Of a stretch of DNA of 64,000 nt, positions 34,693-44,223 are shown piece by piece (position 1 is the first letter of the stretch; every line of letters starts with the position of its first letter). The DNA is from an uncultured Spirochaetales bacterium. GTDB lineage: Bacteria; Spirochaetota; Spirochaetia; Sphaerochaetales; Sphaerochaetaceae. The stretch covers positions 1 through 64,000 of the forward strand of contig CAKQTE010000019.1 in NCBI GenBank assembly GCA_934276485.1, in the 5' to 3' direction. The position numbers and the translations under genes are program-made. The notes under the pieces were generated by a model. That model ran no database searches, was not told the DNA's origin, and saw nothing but the letters and a program-made list of their open reading frames with translations.

Positions 34693-35919
34693 ATGATTGA
34701 TTCTAAGAAACAATTAAGCGATAGATTTATCTACTATACAACATTCGATACTATGTCAGATCCCTCAAAGAGTGGGGTATCCCGACCAACAACTTCTTGC
34801 CAAGAGGTTCTCCTCAAGGAGCTTGAGAAAGAATTGAAGGAGATGGGACTTGAGACTTACTACGGTGAAGAGAAAGTTGTCATGGGTAAGCTCAAGGGCA
34901 ACACAAATGGCAAGACCATTGGATTCATGGCTCATGTCGATACTGCAGACGATGTTGAAGGCAACGGTGTCAAGGCTCAAAGCTGGAAGAACTACGATGG
35001 CAAGGATATAGAGCTTAATGGATTGACGCTTTCAGTGGATGAGAATCCTGCGCTCTTGAAGTATGTTGGTAGCGAGATCATCACAAGCGATGGAACAACT
35101 CTTCTTGGCTCTGATGACAAAGCAGGAGTTGCGATCATAATGGAAGCTGTGAAATATCTAACAGAGCATCCTGAGATCAAGCGCCCTGACTTGGAAATCT
35201 ATTTCACACCGGACGAAGAGACAGGTTCCGGAATGTCCATGTTCCCATATTCAAGACTGCAATCCACTTGTTGCTATACTGTCGATGGTGGAAACGAGGG
35301 AGAAGTTGAATGCGAGTGCTTCAATGCTGCATCAATCTCTGTCGACATAAAGGGTGTTTCCATTCACTTGGGTTCTGCTCGTGGTATTTTTGTTAACGCA
35401 ATCACAATTGCAAGCCAGATCGTATCATCTCTTCCTCAAGCAGAAAGCCCAGAAGCAACAGATGGTCGTTATGGCTACTATTGCCCATTAGAGCTAACAG
35501 GAACTGGAACAGAGGCTCATTTGCAGATCTTCATCAGGGATTTTGATGATGAATCATTCCAGAACAGAATTGATTCAACAGTAAAGCTTGTAGAAGCAAT
35601 TGGCTTGATCTACAAAGGAAAAGTCGAGACCAAGGTCTCTGTAAGTTATCACAATATGGCATGTGCAAATAAATCCAATCCAAAAGCTACTGAAGCTATT
35701 TTCGCCTCTGGTGAGAAGCTAGGAATCCCCCTAAGAGAAGAGATAATCAGAGGTGGAACCGATGGTGCAAGACTTGCTGAAACTGGAGTTGCATGTCCTA
35801 ATATCTTCACAGGAGGCCACAATCTACATTCTTTGAAGGAGTGGGTTGCTGTAGATGGCATGAACACAAGTATGAATCTACTTCTTGGCATTGTTGATTT
35901 CTGGAGTAAAGAAGCGTGA
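34693..35919 (+). CDS. pepT: Peptidase T (tripeptide aminopeptidase)
   Basis: PepT is a cytoplasmic dizinc M20B peptidase that removes the N-terminal residue of tripeptides. Metal and catalytic blocks are AHVDTADDVEG, LLGSDDKAGVA, FTPDEETGSGM, YTVDGGNEGEVECE and IFTGGHNLHS. RGGTDGARL is the substrate region. ATG 34693 is chosen because GGAGG lies five bases upstream; the ATG at 34681 is part of that leader. The stop is overlapped by the GTGA start of the next gene, linking peptide use with surface proteins. Confidence 0.95.
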   Translation: MIDSKKQLSDRFIYYTTFDTMSDPSKSGVSRPTTSCQEVLLKELEKELKEMGLETYYGEEKVVMGKLKGNTNGKTIGFMAHVDTADDVEGNGVKAQSWKNYDGKDIELNGLTLSVDENPALLKYVGSEIITSDGTTLLGSDDKAGVAIIMEAVKYLTEHPEIKRPDLEIYFTPDEETGSGMSMFPYSRLQSTCCYTVDGGNEGEVECECFNAASISVDIKGVSIHLGSARGIFVNAITIASQIVSSLPQAESPEATDGRYGYYCPLELTGTGTEAHLQIFIRDFDDESFQNRIDSTVKLVEAIGLIYKGKVETKVSVSYHNMACANKSNPKATEAIFASGEKLGIPLREEIIRGGTDGARLAETGVACPNIFTGGHNLHSLKEWVAVDGMNTSMNLLLGIVDFWSKEA

Positions 35920-36830
35920 AGAAACTAGCCCTCTTTCTTGTTTTTGTAGCTATTTCATCTGCGCTATATGCTGGCGTAACATTCGACTTGTCTGTAGCAG
36001 AAGAAGATATTGAACTCATTCAAGCATCTCTTGATAGACTCAATAGAGGGAATGATGTTGATTTTGAAGTAGCTTCTTTCAAAAAAGAGGATGATTTTGT
36101 TTCATTCGAACTTTTCTTTAATGATAAAAGCATTCTTATCTCATCTCGAGAGAGTAATCTTTCTGAAGAGATAAAGAATGCTCTTTTTTATGAGGAGTCA
36201 CTATATCTAGATAGCGATGACAGGCTGGACTATATCTGGTCTGGATCCTTTTCATTTGTTCCTAGCAAAAGCTATCGAAAAGGCACGACTCTTGAGGCAA
36301 GGGATGCTAATGGGAAGAGAGAAGGTGTATTTGAAGTCAAGAAGAGTTTTGATTCTGTTACTGTATTGCAACCTATATACATAAAGGATGATGTAGTTCC
36401 AGGGCTGGAGTTAAGAAAAAGCTCTGACTTCAGATATGCGCTATCTGGAGCGACAAACTTTCGCAGAAATTCGATGGCGTTTTCATTTGAAGTAGGCGTG
36501 ACAATCTGGATCTATCCATTTATGCCTACAGCATCTGTTTTCTGTCTTCAGAGTCAGAATTCATTTTCATTCTATCTAGGGCTAGGCATCTCTGGATATC
36601 TGGATTTGAATGATGTTCTTTCATGGTCATTTACAATGATCGAAGAAGGTAGAATAGGCGCAAATGCAACATTGCTTTTAGGCCTCTCCGATGGTTCATT
36701 TGCCTATAATGGTGCTTATTCAATATATTATGAGCATAGAGTGCTAGCAAAGATGTTCTATCGTGTTGGATACTCATACTATCCAAAGATAGCTAACTCG
36801 CTGGTTTTGAGCATAGGTGGTAGTTTTTGA
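35916..36830 (+). CDS. Exported protein, probable outer-membrane barrel
   Basis: A signal peptide (KKLALFLVFVAISSALYAG) precedes about 285 residues. The first half is polar and mixed; the second half has amphipathic strands (FSFYLGLGISGYLDL; MFYRVGYSYYP) and the protein ends in VLSIGGSF, a terminal Phe typical of outer-membrane barrels. No family recognised. It starts at GTG overlapping the pepT stop and ends in TTGA overlap with the LPP20-like gene, so the three form one unit. Confidence 0.7.
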   Translation: MKKLALFLVFVAISSALYAGVTFDLSVAEEDIELIQASLDRLNRGNDVDFEVASFKKEDDFVSFELFFNDKSILISSRESNLSEEIKNALFYEESLYLDSDDRLDYIWSGSFSFVPSKSYRKGTTLEARDANGKREGVFEVKKSFDSVTVLQPIYIKDDVVPGLELRKSSDFRYALSGATNFRRNSMAFSFEVGVTIWIYPFMPTASVFCLQSQNSFSFYLGLGISGYLDLNDVLSWSFTMIEEGRIGANATLLLGLSDGSFAYNGAYSIYYEHRVLAKMFYRVGYSYYPKIANSLVLSIGGSF

Positions 36831-38197
36831 AAAAGCATTTTGTTTTCCTATTGTTTATCCTTTCATTGATCTCCTGCAGCACAGTCAATTCCTTGTTGCA
36901 GCCTGATTGGGTGACAAAGACACCTAAGATCGTAGGCTCTGTTGTCTATGTGGGCCAAGGAGTGGGAAAAAGCGAGGAGGATGCGAGAGATAAAGCGTAT
37001 CTTGCAGTGCTTTCAAAACTAGGCGAGAATCTTGGCTATGAAATTTCTACTCAATATTTCAGGGAATTGGTAAGTAGTGACAGGATCCAGTCGCTATCTA
37101 CAAGGATTTCCGATAAATATTCATATCAGCAGACAAATGGTGATTGGATATACTATGCAATGGCTACAACCAGTTCCAGTACTCTAAAAGATTCCCGAAG
37201 CCCTGAATACATACTGCTTCTTGATAGAGAAGAGCGTATTTCTTCTTCTCTTGAAGAGTCATTGGAATATTACAAGGAAAGCGAAGACATTCAAGCGATC
37301 AACAAGGTATTGGATGCAATAACCATATCTCTTGAAGGAGATGTTAACAACCCCGATTACACTCCAGAGGCTTTGAGAGACAAAGCCATTGAATATATTG
37401 ATAACCTTCGTATTTCCTTTGAACACTCCAAAAAACAAAAAAGTGGAATAACTGTAAAACTCAAAAGAACTAAGGGTATGTTCTATCCTCCTGTAAAGAA
37501 TGCAACTCTATCTGCTGGCTATCAGATGATAGATACCTCAGGCAACATAATTGATAGTTTCTTTGATTGCAAGACAGATAAAAATGGACGTTATCTATAT
37601 ACAAATACGAATCCATACATGATCAGAAAAGGTGAGATAGTCTTTTCTTTGTCATTGGATTCAGAACGACTTAAGAAAATAGTTAAAGTAGCAGGGGATG
37701 ATTTTGTTCAACCTATAAAGGATGCATATTCATCAAAGAGCATTACATATAGCTATCAGGAAAGTGCAAAGCTTCCAAATGACAGCACCCTTATTGCATA
37801 TGTTCTATATGATGAGGAAGGAAACGAACAATCCTGCCCAAGCTTTGCATATGCAATTGATGAATACCTAGAGACTGTAAAAGCTACTGGATATCAGATA
37901 GAGAGAACAAATGGCGATGAGTTTGAGGATATCTATGAGCTATTATGCAAGAACTATCCTTCATTTAGATATTTCATAATAATCAGAGCCGGCGTTGTTG
38001 GCTCTAAGCAAAATGGAGAAGAAACGGCATCCAGAGCTGAAGGGCGAGTTGCTTTCTATGATAGAACAAATGAAGAACAATTCGCGATTCAGGACTCATT
38101 TATGCTAGGCTACGGTAAAGATGAAGAGAGTGCTAATGTCAGTGCCCTTGAAAATGTCGCAAGGATTATCGCAGGCCGTCTTCTTGAAGAGCTTTGA
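36827..38197 (+). CDS. LPP20-like lipoprotein
   Basis: The signal has lipobox LSLISC. Residues 25-130 follow the LPP20 pattern seen in spirochaete lipoproteins: PDWVTKTP, VVYVGQGVGKSEEDARDKAY, then a stretch of helices. The rest (456 residues in total) holds a strand-rich module at 200-330 and a further LPP20-like or TolB-like tail (SANVSALENVARIIAGRLLE). The function of LPP20 proteins is unknown. Start is TTG 36827 overlapping the previous stop. The 3' end overlaps the opposing glycerophosphodiesterase gene by 32 nt. Confidence 0.75.
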   Translation: MKKHFVFLLFILSLISCSTVNSLLQPDWVTKTPKIVGSVVYVGQGVGKSEEDARDKAYLAVLSKLGENLGYEISTQYFRELVSSDRIQSLSTRISDKYSYQQTNGDWIYYAMATTSSSTLKDSRSPEYILLLDREERISSSLEESLEYYKESEDIQAINKVLDAITISLEGDVNNPDYTPEALRDKAIEYIDNLRISFEHSKKQKSGITVKLKRTKGMFYPPVKNATLSAGYQMIDTSGNIIDSFFDCKTDKNGRYLYTNTNPYMIRKGEIVFSLSLDSERLKKIVKVAGDDFVQPIKDAYSSKSITYSYQESAKLPNDSTLIAYVLYDEEGNEQSCPSFAYAIDEYLETVKATGYQIERTNGDEFEDIYELLCKNYPSFRYFIIIRAGVVGSKQNGEETASRAEGRVAFYDRTNEEQFAIQDSFMLGYGKDEESANVSALENVARIIAGRLLEEL

Positions 38198-38906
38198 CGA
38201 TTTTCTCTAGCTCGTTTGTTATAACAATTGGAGCGTGTAGACTTACCATCAAATCCAGTGTTTCCTTGGTATCCACTGTCCAAGGCACAATTGGATATCG
38301 CTCTTTTGTTTTCTTTTCTCTCTCTGCAATATCCCACTTGGGCTTCAGGACATCGCAAGGGAAGAAGAATCGCCCTTGTCCATGTTGCAATAGCTTTGGA
38401 ACTGATGTTGGAGGTCCGTCATATATTATTGCCTGTGTAAATCTATGCTTTGAGATTATGGAAAACTGTCTCATTGCAAGTGGATTGAATGACGAGAGCA
38501 TCATCTTTTCATGAAACTCAGGATATCTATCCAATACTTCCAAAAGTGTAGGACAGAGCTTCTTGTCAAATGAGAAATCTGCCTTGATCTCGATATCGTA
38601 GTAGCATGGTCCTATGGATGAAAATACTTCATCTAAAGTTGGAATCTCGTTTGATATTTCCTTGATCTCAGAAAGTGTGCTTTCTTCGATTGTCTTATCA
38701 ACACCGAATACACGCTTGGTATTAAAGTCGTGCATTACAACAATCTTTCCATCTTTTGTTATATGAACATCAAGCTCAACACCATCAGCTCCTACAGATA
38801 AGGCTCTTTGGTATGAAGATATGGTGTTCTCGATTTCCTTCACAGGATAACCTCTATGCCCAAGAACAATGACGTGCTCTCCCGGTTTTCTATCTCTTAT
38901 TTGCAT
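38166..38906 (-). CDS. Glycerophosphodiester phosphodiesterase
   Basis: The TIM-barrel enzyme splits glycerophosphodiesters into glycerol 3-phosphate and an alcohol. LGHRGYPVKEIENT carries the catalytic His, GVELDVHITKDG the metal Glu and Asp, and VVMHDFNTKRV the second His. There is no signal peptide, so it is the cytoplasmic UgpQ type. The product could feed the glycerol 3-phosphate dehydrogenase-type enzymes encoded at 62154-64000. It overlaps endonuclease IV by 17 nt. Confidence 0.93.
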   Translation of the reverse strand: MQIRDRKPGEHVIVLGHRGYPVKEIENTISSYQRALSVGADGVELDVHITKDGKIVVMHDFNTKRVFGVDKTIEESTLSEIKEISNEIPTLDEVFSSIGPCYYDIEIKADFSFDKKLCPTLLEVLDRYPEFHEKMMLSSFNPLAMRQFSIISKHRFTQAIIYDGPPTSVPKLLQHGQGRFFFPCDVLKPKWDIAEREKKTKERYPIVPWTVDTKETLDLMVSLHAPIVITNELEKIVKALQEDGLR

Positions 38907-39726
38907 CCTGAAGTTCCTTTATCTCGTCTGCCCATAGCTCTTCGTTCGGAGTTTCTAGAATCAAAGGAATACCATCGACTTCCTTTCTTTTTACGATTGT
39001 AAAGAAAGCATCTTTTCCTATGAGCCCCATTCCTATATTGTCATGTCTGTCCTTGTTGGATGCAAGTGGTACTTTTGAATCATTGAGATGCATCCCAAAT
39101 AGCTTTTCTTTACTGAATCTAGAAAAAAACTCATCCAAAACCTTGTCTGCATCATTCTTGACATCATATCCAGCGCCAAAAAGGTGAGCTGTGTCGAGAG
39201 TGAATCCAAGCCTATCGCTATTTGAAACAGAAGAGATTATCTCATCCAGCTCTTCAAATGATGAGCCAAGGATTGTACCTGCACCTGCTGTGTTTTCGAC
39301 AGCAATTCTTAGCCCTGGGTATCTAGTAAGGACTTCATCAAGCATGTCAGCACATCTCTTGATTCCATCTTTTCTATCTCCCTCTTTATATGCACCTGGA
39401 TGGATATTGATCAAATCAATGCCAAGACGAGTTACACGAGATGCCTCTTCTAGAAATAGATTCAATGATTTTGTTTTCAATTCTGCATCAGGTGTGGCAG
39501 GATTTATAAGGTATCCAGCATGAGGAAGAATGGAATTTCTATCAAAGTCCATAGCTACAAGGCTATTCTTGAATTGAATTACTTCATCTTCTCTTAGCTC
39601 CGGGCTTTTCCATTGTCTTTGATTCTTTGTGAAAAGTGCAAATCCTGTGGCGCCTAAAGCTTTTGCTCTCTCTGGGGAAAGTGCAATGCTAGATGCAATT
39701 GATACATGTGGTCCGATATATAACAT
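38890..39726 (-). CDS. nfo: Endonuclease IV (AP endonuclease)
   Basis: Nfo is a trizinc enzyme that cuts DNA 5' to abasic sites. GPHVSIASSIALSPERA at the start, INIHPGAYKEG, IAVENTAGAGT, FTLDTAHLFGAGYD, FGMHLNDSKVP and RHDNIGMGLIG hold the metal ligands in family order. Length 278 is normal. Repair genes OGG, UDG-like and PriA also lie in this window. The start has TAGAAT six bases upstream and no well-placed ribosome site. Confidence 0.95.
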   Translation of the reverse strand: MLYIGPHVSIASSIALSPERAKALGATGFALFTKNQRQWKSPELREDEVIQFKNSLVAMDFDRNSILPHAGYLINPATPDAELKTKSLNLFLEEASRVTRLGIDLINIHPGAYKEGDRKDGIKRCADMLDEVLTRYPGLRIAVENTAGAGTILGSSFEELDEIISSVSNSDRLGFTLDTAHLFGAGYDVKNDADKVLDEFFSRFSKEKLFGMHLNDSKVPLASNKDRHDNIGMGLIGKDAFFTIVKRKEVDGIPLILETPNEELWADEIKELQDANKR

Positions 39727-39732
39727 AGAAAA

Positions 39733-39760
39733 ATTCTATCCTTTTTCCCGTTCTTTGTAA
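39733..39760 (-). promoter_or_regulatory. nfo promoter, leaderless type
   Basis: On the minus strand TTACAA (39755-39760), 16 bp and TAGAAT (39733-39738) are followed by six bases and ATG 39726. Confidence 0.45.
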
Positions 39761-39795
39761 CTCCTATATTTTCTTGTGTCAAAATACCTTTCGTG

Positions 39796-39804
39796 TGTTA
39801 TGCT
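39796..39804 (+). promoter_or_regulatory. Extended -10 of the M16C protease gene, leaderless type
   Basis: TGT followed by TATGCT (39799-39804) lies seven bases before ATG 39812. Confidence 0.4.
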
Positions 39805-39811
39805 TTTGCCT

Positions 39812-42676
39812 ATGCAATATAATGTTGGTGATCATATAAATAATTTCGAAGTCATTTCTGTTCAAGCAGTTGATGACTACAAATCAAATGGTATTCTTCT
39901 TCGTCATAAATCTGGGTTTGAAGTATATGCTCTCTTAAATGATGATAGAGAGTGCTTCTTTTGCTACACAATCTATACACCTCCTACAAACAATACAGGT
40001 GTATTCCATATTTTAGAGCATACTGTCCTTACTGGTTCCCAGCGTTATCCTGTGCGGGACCCCTTTATGACAATGATGCGCAATTCCTGCAACACATTTC
40101 TAAATGCAATGACAGGTCCTGATAGGACATACTATCCAGCAGCAAGTCCTGTAAAAAAGGATTTCGACAACATATTCAATGTCTATACAGATGCAGTCTT
40201 TGCTCCTCTTTTGAGAAAGGAGTCCTTCATGCAAGAAGGCATCAGACTGTCAAATAAGGGCGATATGCATTTCGAGGGCGTTGTCTTTTCAGAGATGCAG
40301 GGCGATGTTTCGCAGCATGCATCAGTTGTTGCAAGTGCCGTAACCCGTCCTTTGTTTGAAAATGACTCTCCCTATAGTTATGAGTTTGGAGGTAATCCTC
40401 CTGATATATGCACTCTTAGCTATGATGAATTTGTCTCAACATATAAAAAACACTATGTTCCTGCAAATACAACTCTATTTTTATATGGAGACTTGGATCT
40501 AGAAGAGAAGCTTGCGTTTCTTGATACAGAGTATCTTCAAAGAGATCAAGGAGAGAAGATCAAGAGAATCGAAGAGAGTCAGAAATGGGATCGTCCTCGC
40601 TTTTTCAGGACAACTAGCAATGCAGACGATGGAGCACTCTCTTCGACTGCAATGGTATCGTGGCTGCTATCTGGAAGTGAGGATCCTGATGTAAACACAG
40701 AGCTTAGCTTGATCGTGGACCTATTATTAGCAACTCCCGGCTCTCCTTTATATAAAGCGATCATAGACTCAGGTCTTGGTAGTGACATATCAAATGAAAG
40801 TGGAATGTCTGATTCTTATAGGAACCTGATATTCTCTGTTGGAATCGATGGAGTAGAGGAGAAGAACGCTTCGAAAGTCGAGAGCTATATAATCTCAAGT
40901 TTGGAACAAATTGTAAAAGAAGGTTTTGATCCAATTGATGTTGAGACATGTCTGCGCCGCCAGGAGTTTAGTCTGCAGGAAATTCCTAGTGGACTGTCAC
41001 AAGGCTATAGATTGTTCTTCTCTCGAATAGATAAAGGCTGGGCTTATGGCAAGAACCCTTCAGATATGCTCAAGATCAAGGATGGATTGACGAAAATAAG
41101 GGCAAAGCTTGAAGAAAATCCACGCTATCTTGAGGCATGGATAGAGACAAATATTCTTGCTTCCAACCATAGGCTTCTTTCATTGATTGTCATGGATCCA
41201 TCTACTCAAAGAAAGATGGATGCAGAGATCGAAGCGATGGTTAATCGATACAAAGACTCATACTCCGAGAAAGAGGAAGAGGATTTTGATGCATTTGAAC
41301 TATCTTCTGATTCGAAAGAGAATATCGAAAAGCTTCCTCGTCTTACATCTGAGGATATTCCAAATATCGATATTACAATTGATCACAAAGTAGATGACCA
41401 CCTTGTCTCTGCAGGAATGCTTACAGCAGGTATTGTATATGCAGATTTGGCATTTGATGTTTCAGATTTCACATATGAGGAATTGCAATACCTCTCTGTG
41501 CTATCGAGACTATTGTTAATGACAAATGTCGATGATATGGATTATTCGACATTCCTGTCTCAAATCAGATTTGTAACAGGGAATGTATCTTTCTTTTTAG
41601 AGGCAGGAAAAAATCAGGAAAGAGAGGAAAAGGATTTTCTTATATTCAGATTTAAATCCCTTCGAGAGCACTACAAGGAAGCTCTAAATATCATCATAAA
41701 GCTATTTTATAAGGCAGACTTACATGACATAAGTCGCATCAAGGCAACTCTTGCAGATTTCGATAGCGAGTTTAAATCCTCAGTGTCGCGATCAGGGCAC
41801 CAATATGCTTTCTTGAATGCTGCCTCCTCTATTTCCAGTGCATCATACACAAACGAGCTTATTTCAGGAGTTACCTTCTGGTCCAAGATAAAGGAAATGC
41901 AGCAAGATATAGAATCTCTTCCAGAGAAGCTAATTGCAGTATATGAGAAGGTATTCTCAGTCTCTCGTTTGACATTCCATGTGTCAACGGACGAAGAAAA
42001 ACTGGAAAGTGTGAACAAAGAGACAAATGAGTTTATTTCAAAGCTTCAGAGTGCGTCAGCTGTTTGCGAAAATCCTAAGCATTTTGTTGCACAAGGCAAA
42101 AATCGTGCTTATACATTCTCAACACCTGTCAGCTATGACTCTCTTGCGTTCAAGTCTGCCAATCAAGACAGTAAAGAGGGAGCTGGTGAGAAGTTTGTTC
42201 TCTCTCTAGTTGCACAAAACACCCTTTGGGCACTTATAAGGGAAAAGGGTGGTGCTTATGGCGGAGGAGTAAATCTGGACACTGTCGAGGAATATATCTT
42301 CTTCTATACATATAGGGACCCAAGAATCGATGGTTCTATTGAGGATTTCAGAAAAGCAATAGAGATTGAGGATTTCACTCCTGAGATGCTCGAAGATGGA
42401 CGTGTGGCAGTTCTATCTCGCGATGTGCGCCCACTAGGGCCTGCTGCGAAAGCCCTTATTGATTTCAGACGTTGCATCTACAAATACACAGATTATATCA
42501 GACGAAAGCGCAAAGAGCTGCAACTGGATCTGACTCTTGAGGACTTGGAGAAATATAGAAAAGAGTTATTGGAGAGAATGGATAGAGAGGATAAAGCAAT
42601 TACTGTATTTACAGATCAAAAGAACCTTGCTACCACAAAACTCAAATTTGAGGCAAGAATACTCCCTTTCTCCTGA
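39812..42676 (+). CDS. M16C zinc metalloprotease (presequence-protease type)
   Basis: The inverted zinc motif HILEH (in FHILEHTVLTGSQRYP) and the following PFMTMMRNSCNTFLNAMTGPDRTYYP place this in the M16C group with plant/mitochondrial PreP and bacterial homologues. About 955 residues cover two tandem enzyme halves, the second being non-catalytic as usual. No signal peptide is visible, so it likely degrades peptides in the cytoplasm. I choose ATG 39812, giving the common lead MQYNVGDHINNFEVI; an ATG at 39776 adds 12 unsupported residues. Confidence 0.93.
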   Translation: MQYNVGDHINNFEVISVQAVDDYKSNGILLRHKSGFEVYALLNDDRECFFCYTIYTPPTNNTGVFHILEHTVLTGSQRYPVRDPFMTMMRNSCNTFLNAMTGPDRTYYPAASPVKKDFDNIFNVYTDAVFAPLLRKESFMQEGIRLSNKGDMHFEGVVFSEMQGDVSQHASVVASAVTRPLFENDSPYSYEFGGNPPDICTLSYDEFVSTYKKHYVPANTTLFLYGDLDLEEKLAFLDTEYLQRDQGEKIKRIEESQKWDRPRFFRTTSNADDGALSSTAMVSWLLSGSEDPDVNTELSLIVDLLLATPGSPLYKAIIDSGLGSDISNESGMSDSYRNLIFSVGIDGVEEKNASKVESYIISSLEQIVKEGFDPIDVETCLRRQEFSLQEIPSGLSQGYRLFFSRIDKGWAYGKNPSDMLKIKDGLTKIRAKLEENPRYLEAWIETNILASNHRLLSLIVMDPSTQRKMDAEIEAMVNRYKDSYSEKEEEDFDAFELSSDSKENIEKLPRLTSEDIPNIDITIDHKVDDHLVSAGMLTAGIVYADLAFDVSDFTYEELQYLSVLSRLLLMTNVDDMDYSTFLSQIRFVTGNVSFFLEAGKNQEREEKDFLIFRFKSLREHYKEALNIIIKLFYKADLHDISRIKATLADFDSEFKSSVSRSGHQYAFLNAASSISSASYTNELISGVTFWSKIKEMQQDIESLPEKLIAVYEKVFSVSRLTFHVSTDEEKLESVNKETNEFISKLQSASAVCENPKHFVAQGKNRAYTFSTPVSYDSLAFKSANQDSKEGAGEKFVLSLVAQNTLWALIREKGGAYGGGVNLDTVEEYIFFYTYRDPRIDGSIEDFRKAIEIEDFTPEMLEDGRVAVLSRDVRPLGPAAKALIDFRRCIYKYTDYIRRKRKELQLDLTLEDLEKYRKELLERMDREDKAITVFTDQKNLATTKLKFEARILPFS

Positions 42677-42684
42677 TGATTTGA

Positions 42685-42693
42685 TGATATAAT
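42685..42693 (+). promoter_or_regulatory. glpK extended -10
   Basis: TGA followed by a perfect TATAAT (42688-42693) sits upstream of the CGGAGG ribosome site at 42700-42706. Confidence 0.55.
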
Positions 42694-42710
42694 TTTTCTC
42701 GGAGGCTTAA

Positions 42711-44219
42711 ATGAAATACGTAGGAGCTTTAGACCAAGGAACTACTAGTACACGATTTATAATATTCGATGAGAGAAACAATATTGTTTCTTCATCACAG
42801 CTTGAACATAGACAGATATTTCCTCGTCCAGGTTGGGTAGAGCATGATCCTGAGGAGATTTGGGCAAATACATGTATCGTTATAAAGGACGCTCTTGAAA
42901 AAGCAGGGCTCACTGGCGATAAGATCTCTGCTGTCGGCATCACAAACCAAAGAGAGACAATAATCCCATTCAATCCAACAACTGGCAAGGTTTATCACAA
43001 CGCAGTTGTTTGGCAGGACTTAAGAGGCGAAGAGTTTATAAAGACACTAAAGCAAAGCGTAGAAGAGGAGTGGATTCGAAAAAAGACAGGACTGCTGTAT
43101 TCTCCATATTTCTCTGGCTCCAAAATCCGTTGGCTATTGGACCATGTCCCCCAGATCAAGGCGAAAGTTGAGAGCGGAGAGTGTGTATTTGGCACAATCG
43201 ATACGTTCCTGACATATAGGCTGACTGGCAAGAAAGCCCTTGTTGTAGATGTTACCAACGCATCCCGATATATGCTTATGGATATCAATAAGCTTGAGTG
43301 GGACACCGAGCTACTGGAGCTATTTGGAATCAAGAGAGAATCCCTCCCTAAGATAGTATCCTCTTCTGGCGTCATCTATGGATATACAGACCCAGATGGT
43401 CCTTTTGGTGCAGAAGTTCCTGTATGTGGAATCCTTGGAGACCAGCAAGCGGCTCTATTTGGACAGGCTTGCTTTGATGTCGGAGAGTCGAAGTGTACAT
43501 ATGGAACAGGATGCTTCATGCTTGCAAACACAGGCGAGAACATCTGCTACTCTGAGCATGGGCTTCTGACAACTGTTGGCTACCGCATAGAAGGGCAAAA
43601 GCCAATCTACGCTCTTGAAGGTTCTGTTGCAGTTGCAGGATCCTTGGTTCAATGGATTCGTGACAACCTAAAGATGGTTACTAGTGCAAAGGAGCTTGAT
43701 GAGCTTGCATCCTCTGTTCCAGATTGCGGAGGCGTATATATAGTGCCAGCATTTGCAGGACTATTTGCTCCATTCTGGCGCTCTGATGCTAGGGGTGTAA
43801 TTGCAGGCCTCACAGGCTTTGCAAATCGTGCTCATATATGTAGAGCTGTATTGGAAGCAACCGCATTGCAGGCTTATGATATATTTGCAGTCATGGAAGC
43901 TGATGGAAATATCAAGATCAATAAGCTTAAGGTCGATGGAGGAATGACAAACTCAGGTCCATTGATGGCATTCCAGAGTGACATTCTCTCACTTCCTGTC
44001 ATCAGACCAATGATAGCTGAGACAACAGCTCTTGGTGCTTGTTATGCTGCAGGTCTTACAGTAGGTGTGTGGAAAGATGTTGATTCGTTGAAAAGATATT
44101 GGAAGGAGCAACTTCGATGGACACCTACAATGGATGACAAAGAACGTGAAAAAAAGGTAGGATTTTGGCATAAGGCAGTAAGTCGTACATTAGGGTGGAT
44201 CCCAAAAGAGGAAGAGTAG
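42711..44219 (+). CDS. glpK: Glycerol kinase
   Basis: GlpK phosphorylates glycerol to glycerol 3-phosphate. GALDQGTTSTRFIIFDE is the first phosphate loop, CGILGDQQAALFGQACF the second, and VDGGMTNSGPLMAFQSDIL the adenosine region. NQRETII and IDTFLTYRLTG are also typical. Length 502 is normal. With the glycerophosphodiesterase and the flavoproteins at 62154-64000, the window holds most of a glycerol 3-phosphate route. A 5-bp gap leads to cdaA. Confidence 0.96.
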   Translation: MKYVGALDQGTTSTRFIIFDERNNIVSSSQLEHRQIFPRPGWVEHDPEEIWANTCIVIKDALEKAGLTGDKISAVGITNQRETIIPFNPTTGKVYHNAVVWQDLRGEEFIKTLKQSVEEEWIRKKTGLLYSPYFSGSKIRWLLDHVPQIKAKVESGECVFGTIDTFLTYRLTGKKALVVDVTNASRYMLMDINKLEWDTELLELFGIKRESLPKIVSSSGVIYGYTDPDGPFGAEVPVCGILGDQQAALFGQACFDVGESKCTYGTGCFMLANTGENICYSEHGLLTTVGYRIEGQKPIYALEGSVAVAGSLVQWIRDNLKMVTSAKELDELASSVPDCGGVYIVPAFAGLFAPFWRSDARGVIAGLTGFANRAHICRAVLEATALQAYDIFAVMEADGNIKINKLKVDGGMTNSGPLMAFQSDILSLPVIRPMIAETTALGACYAAGLTVGVWKDVDSLKRYWKEQLRWTPTMDDKEREKKVGFWHKAVSRTLGWIPKEEE

Positions 44220-44223
44220 ATAG

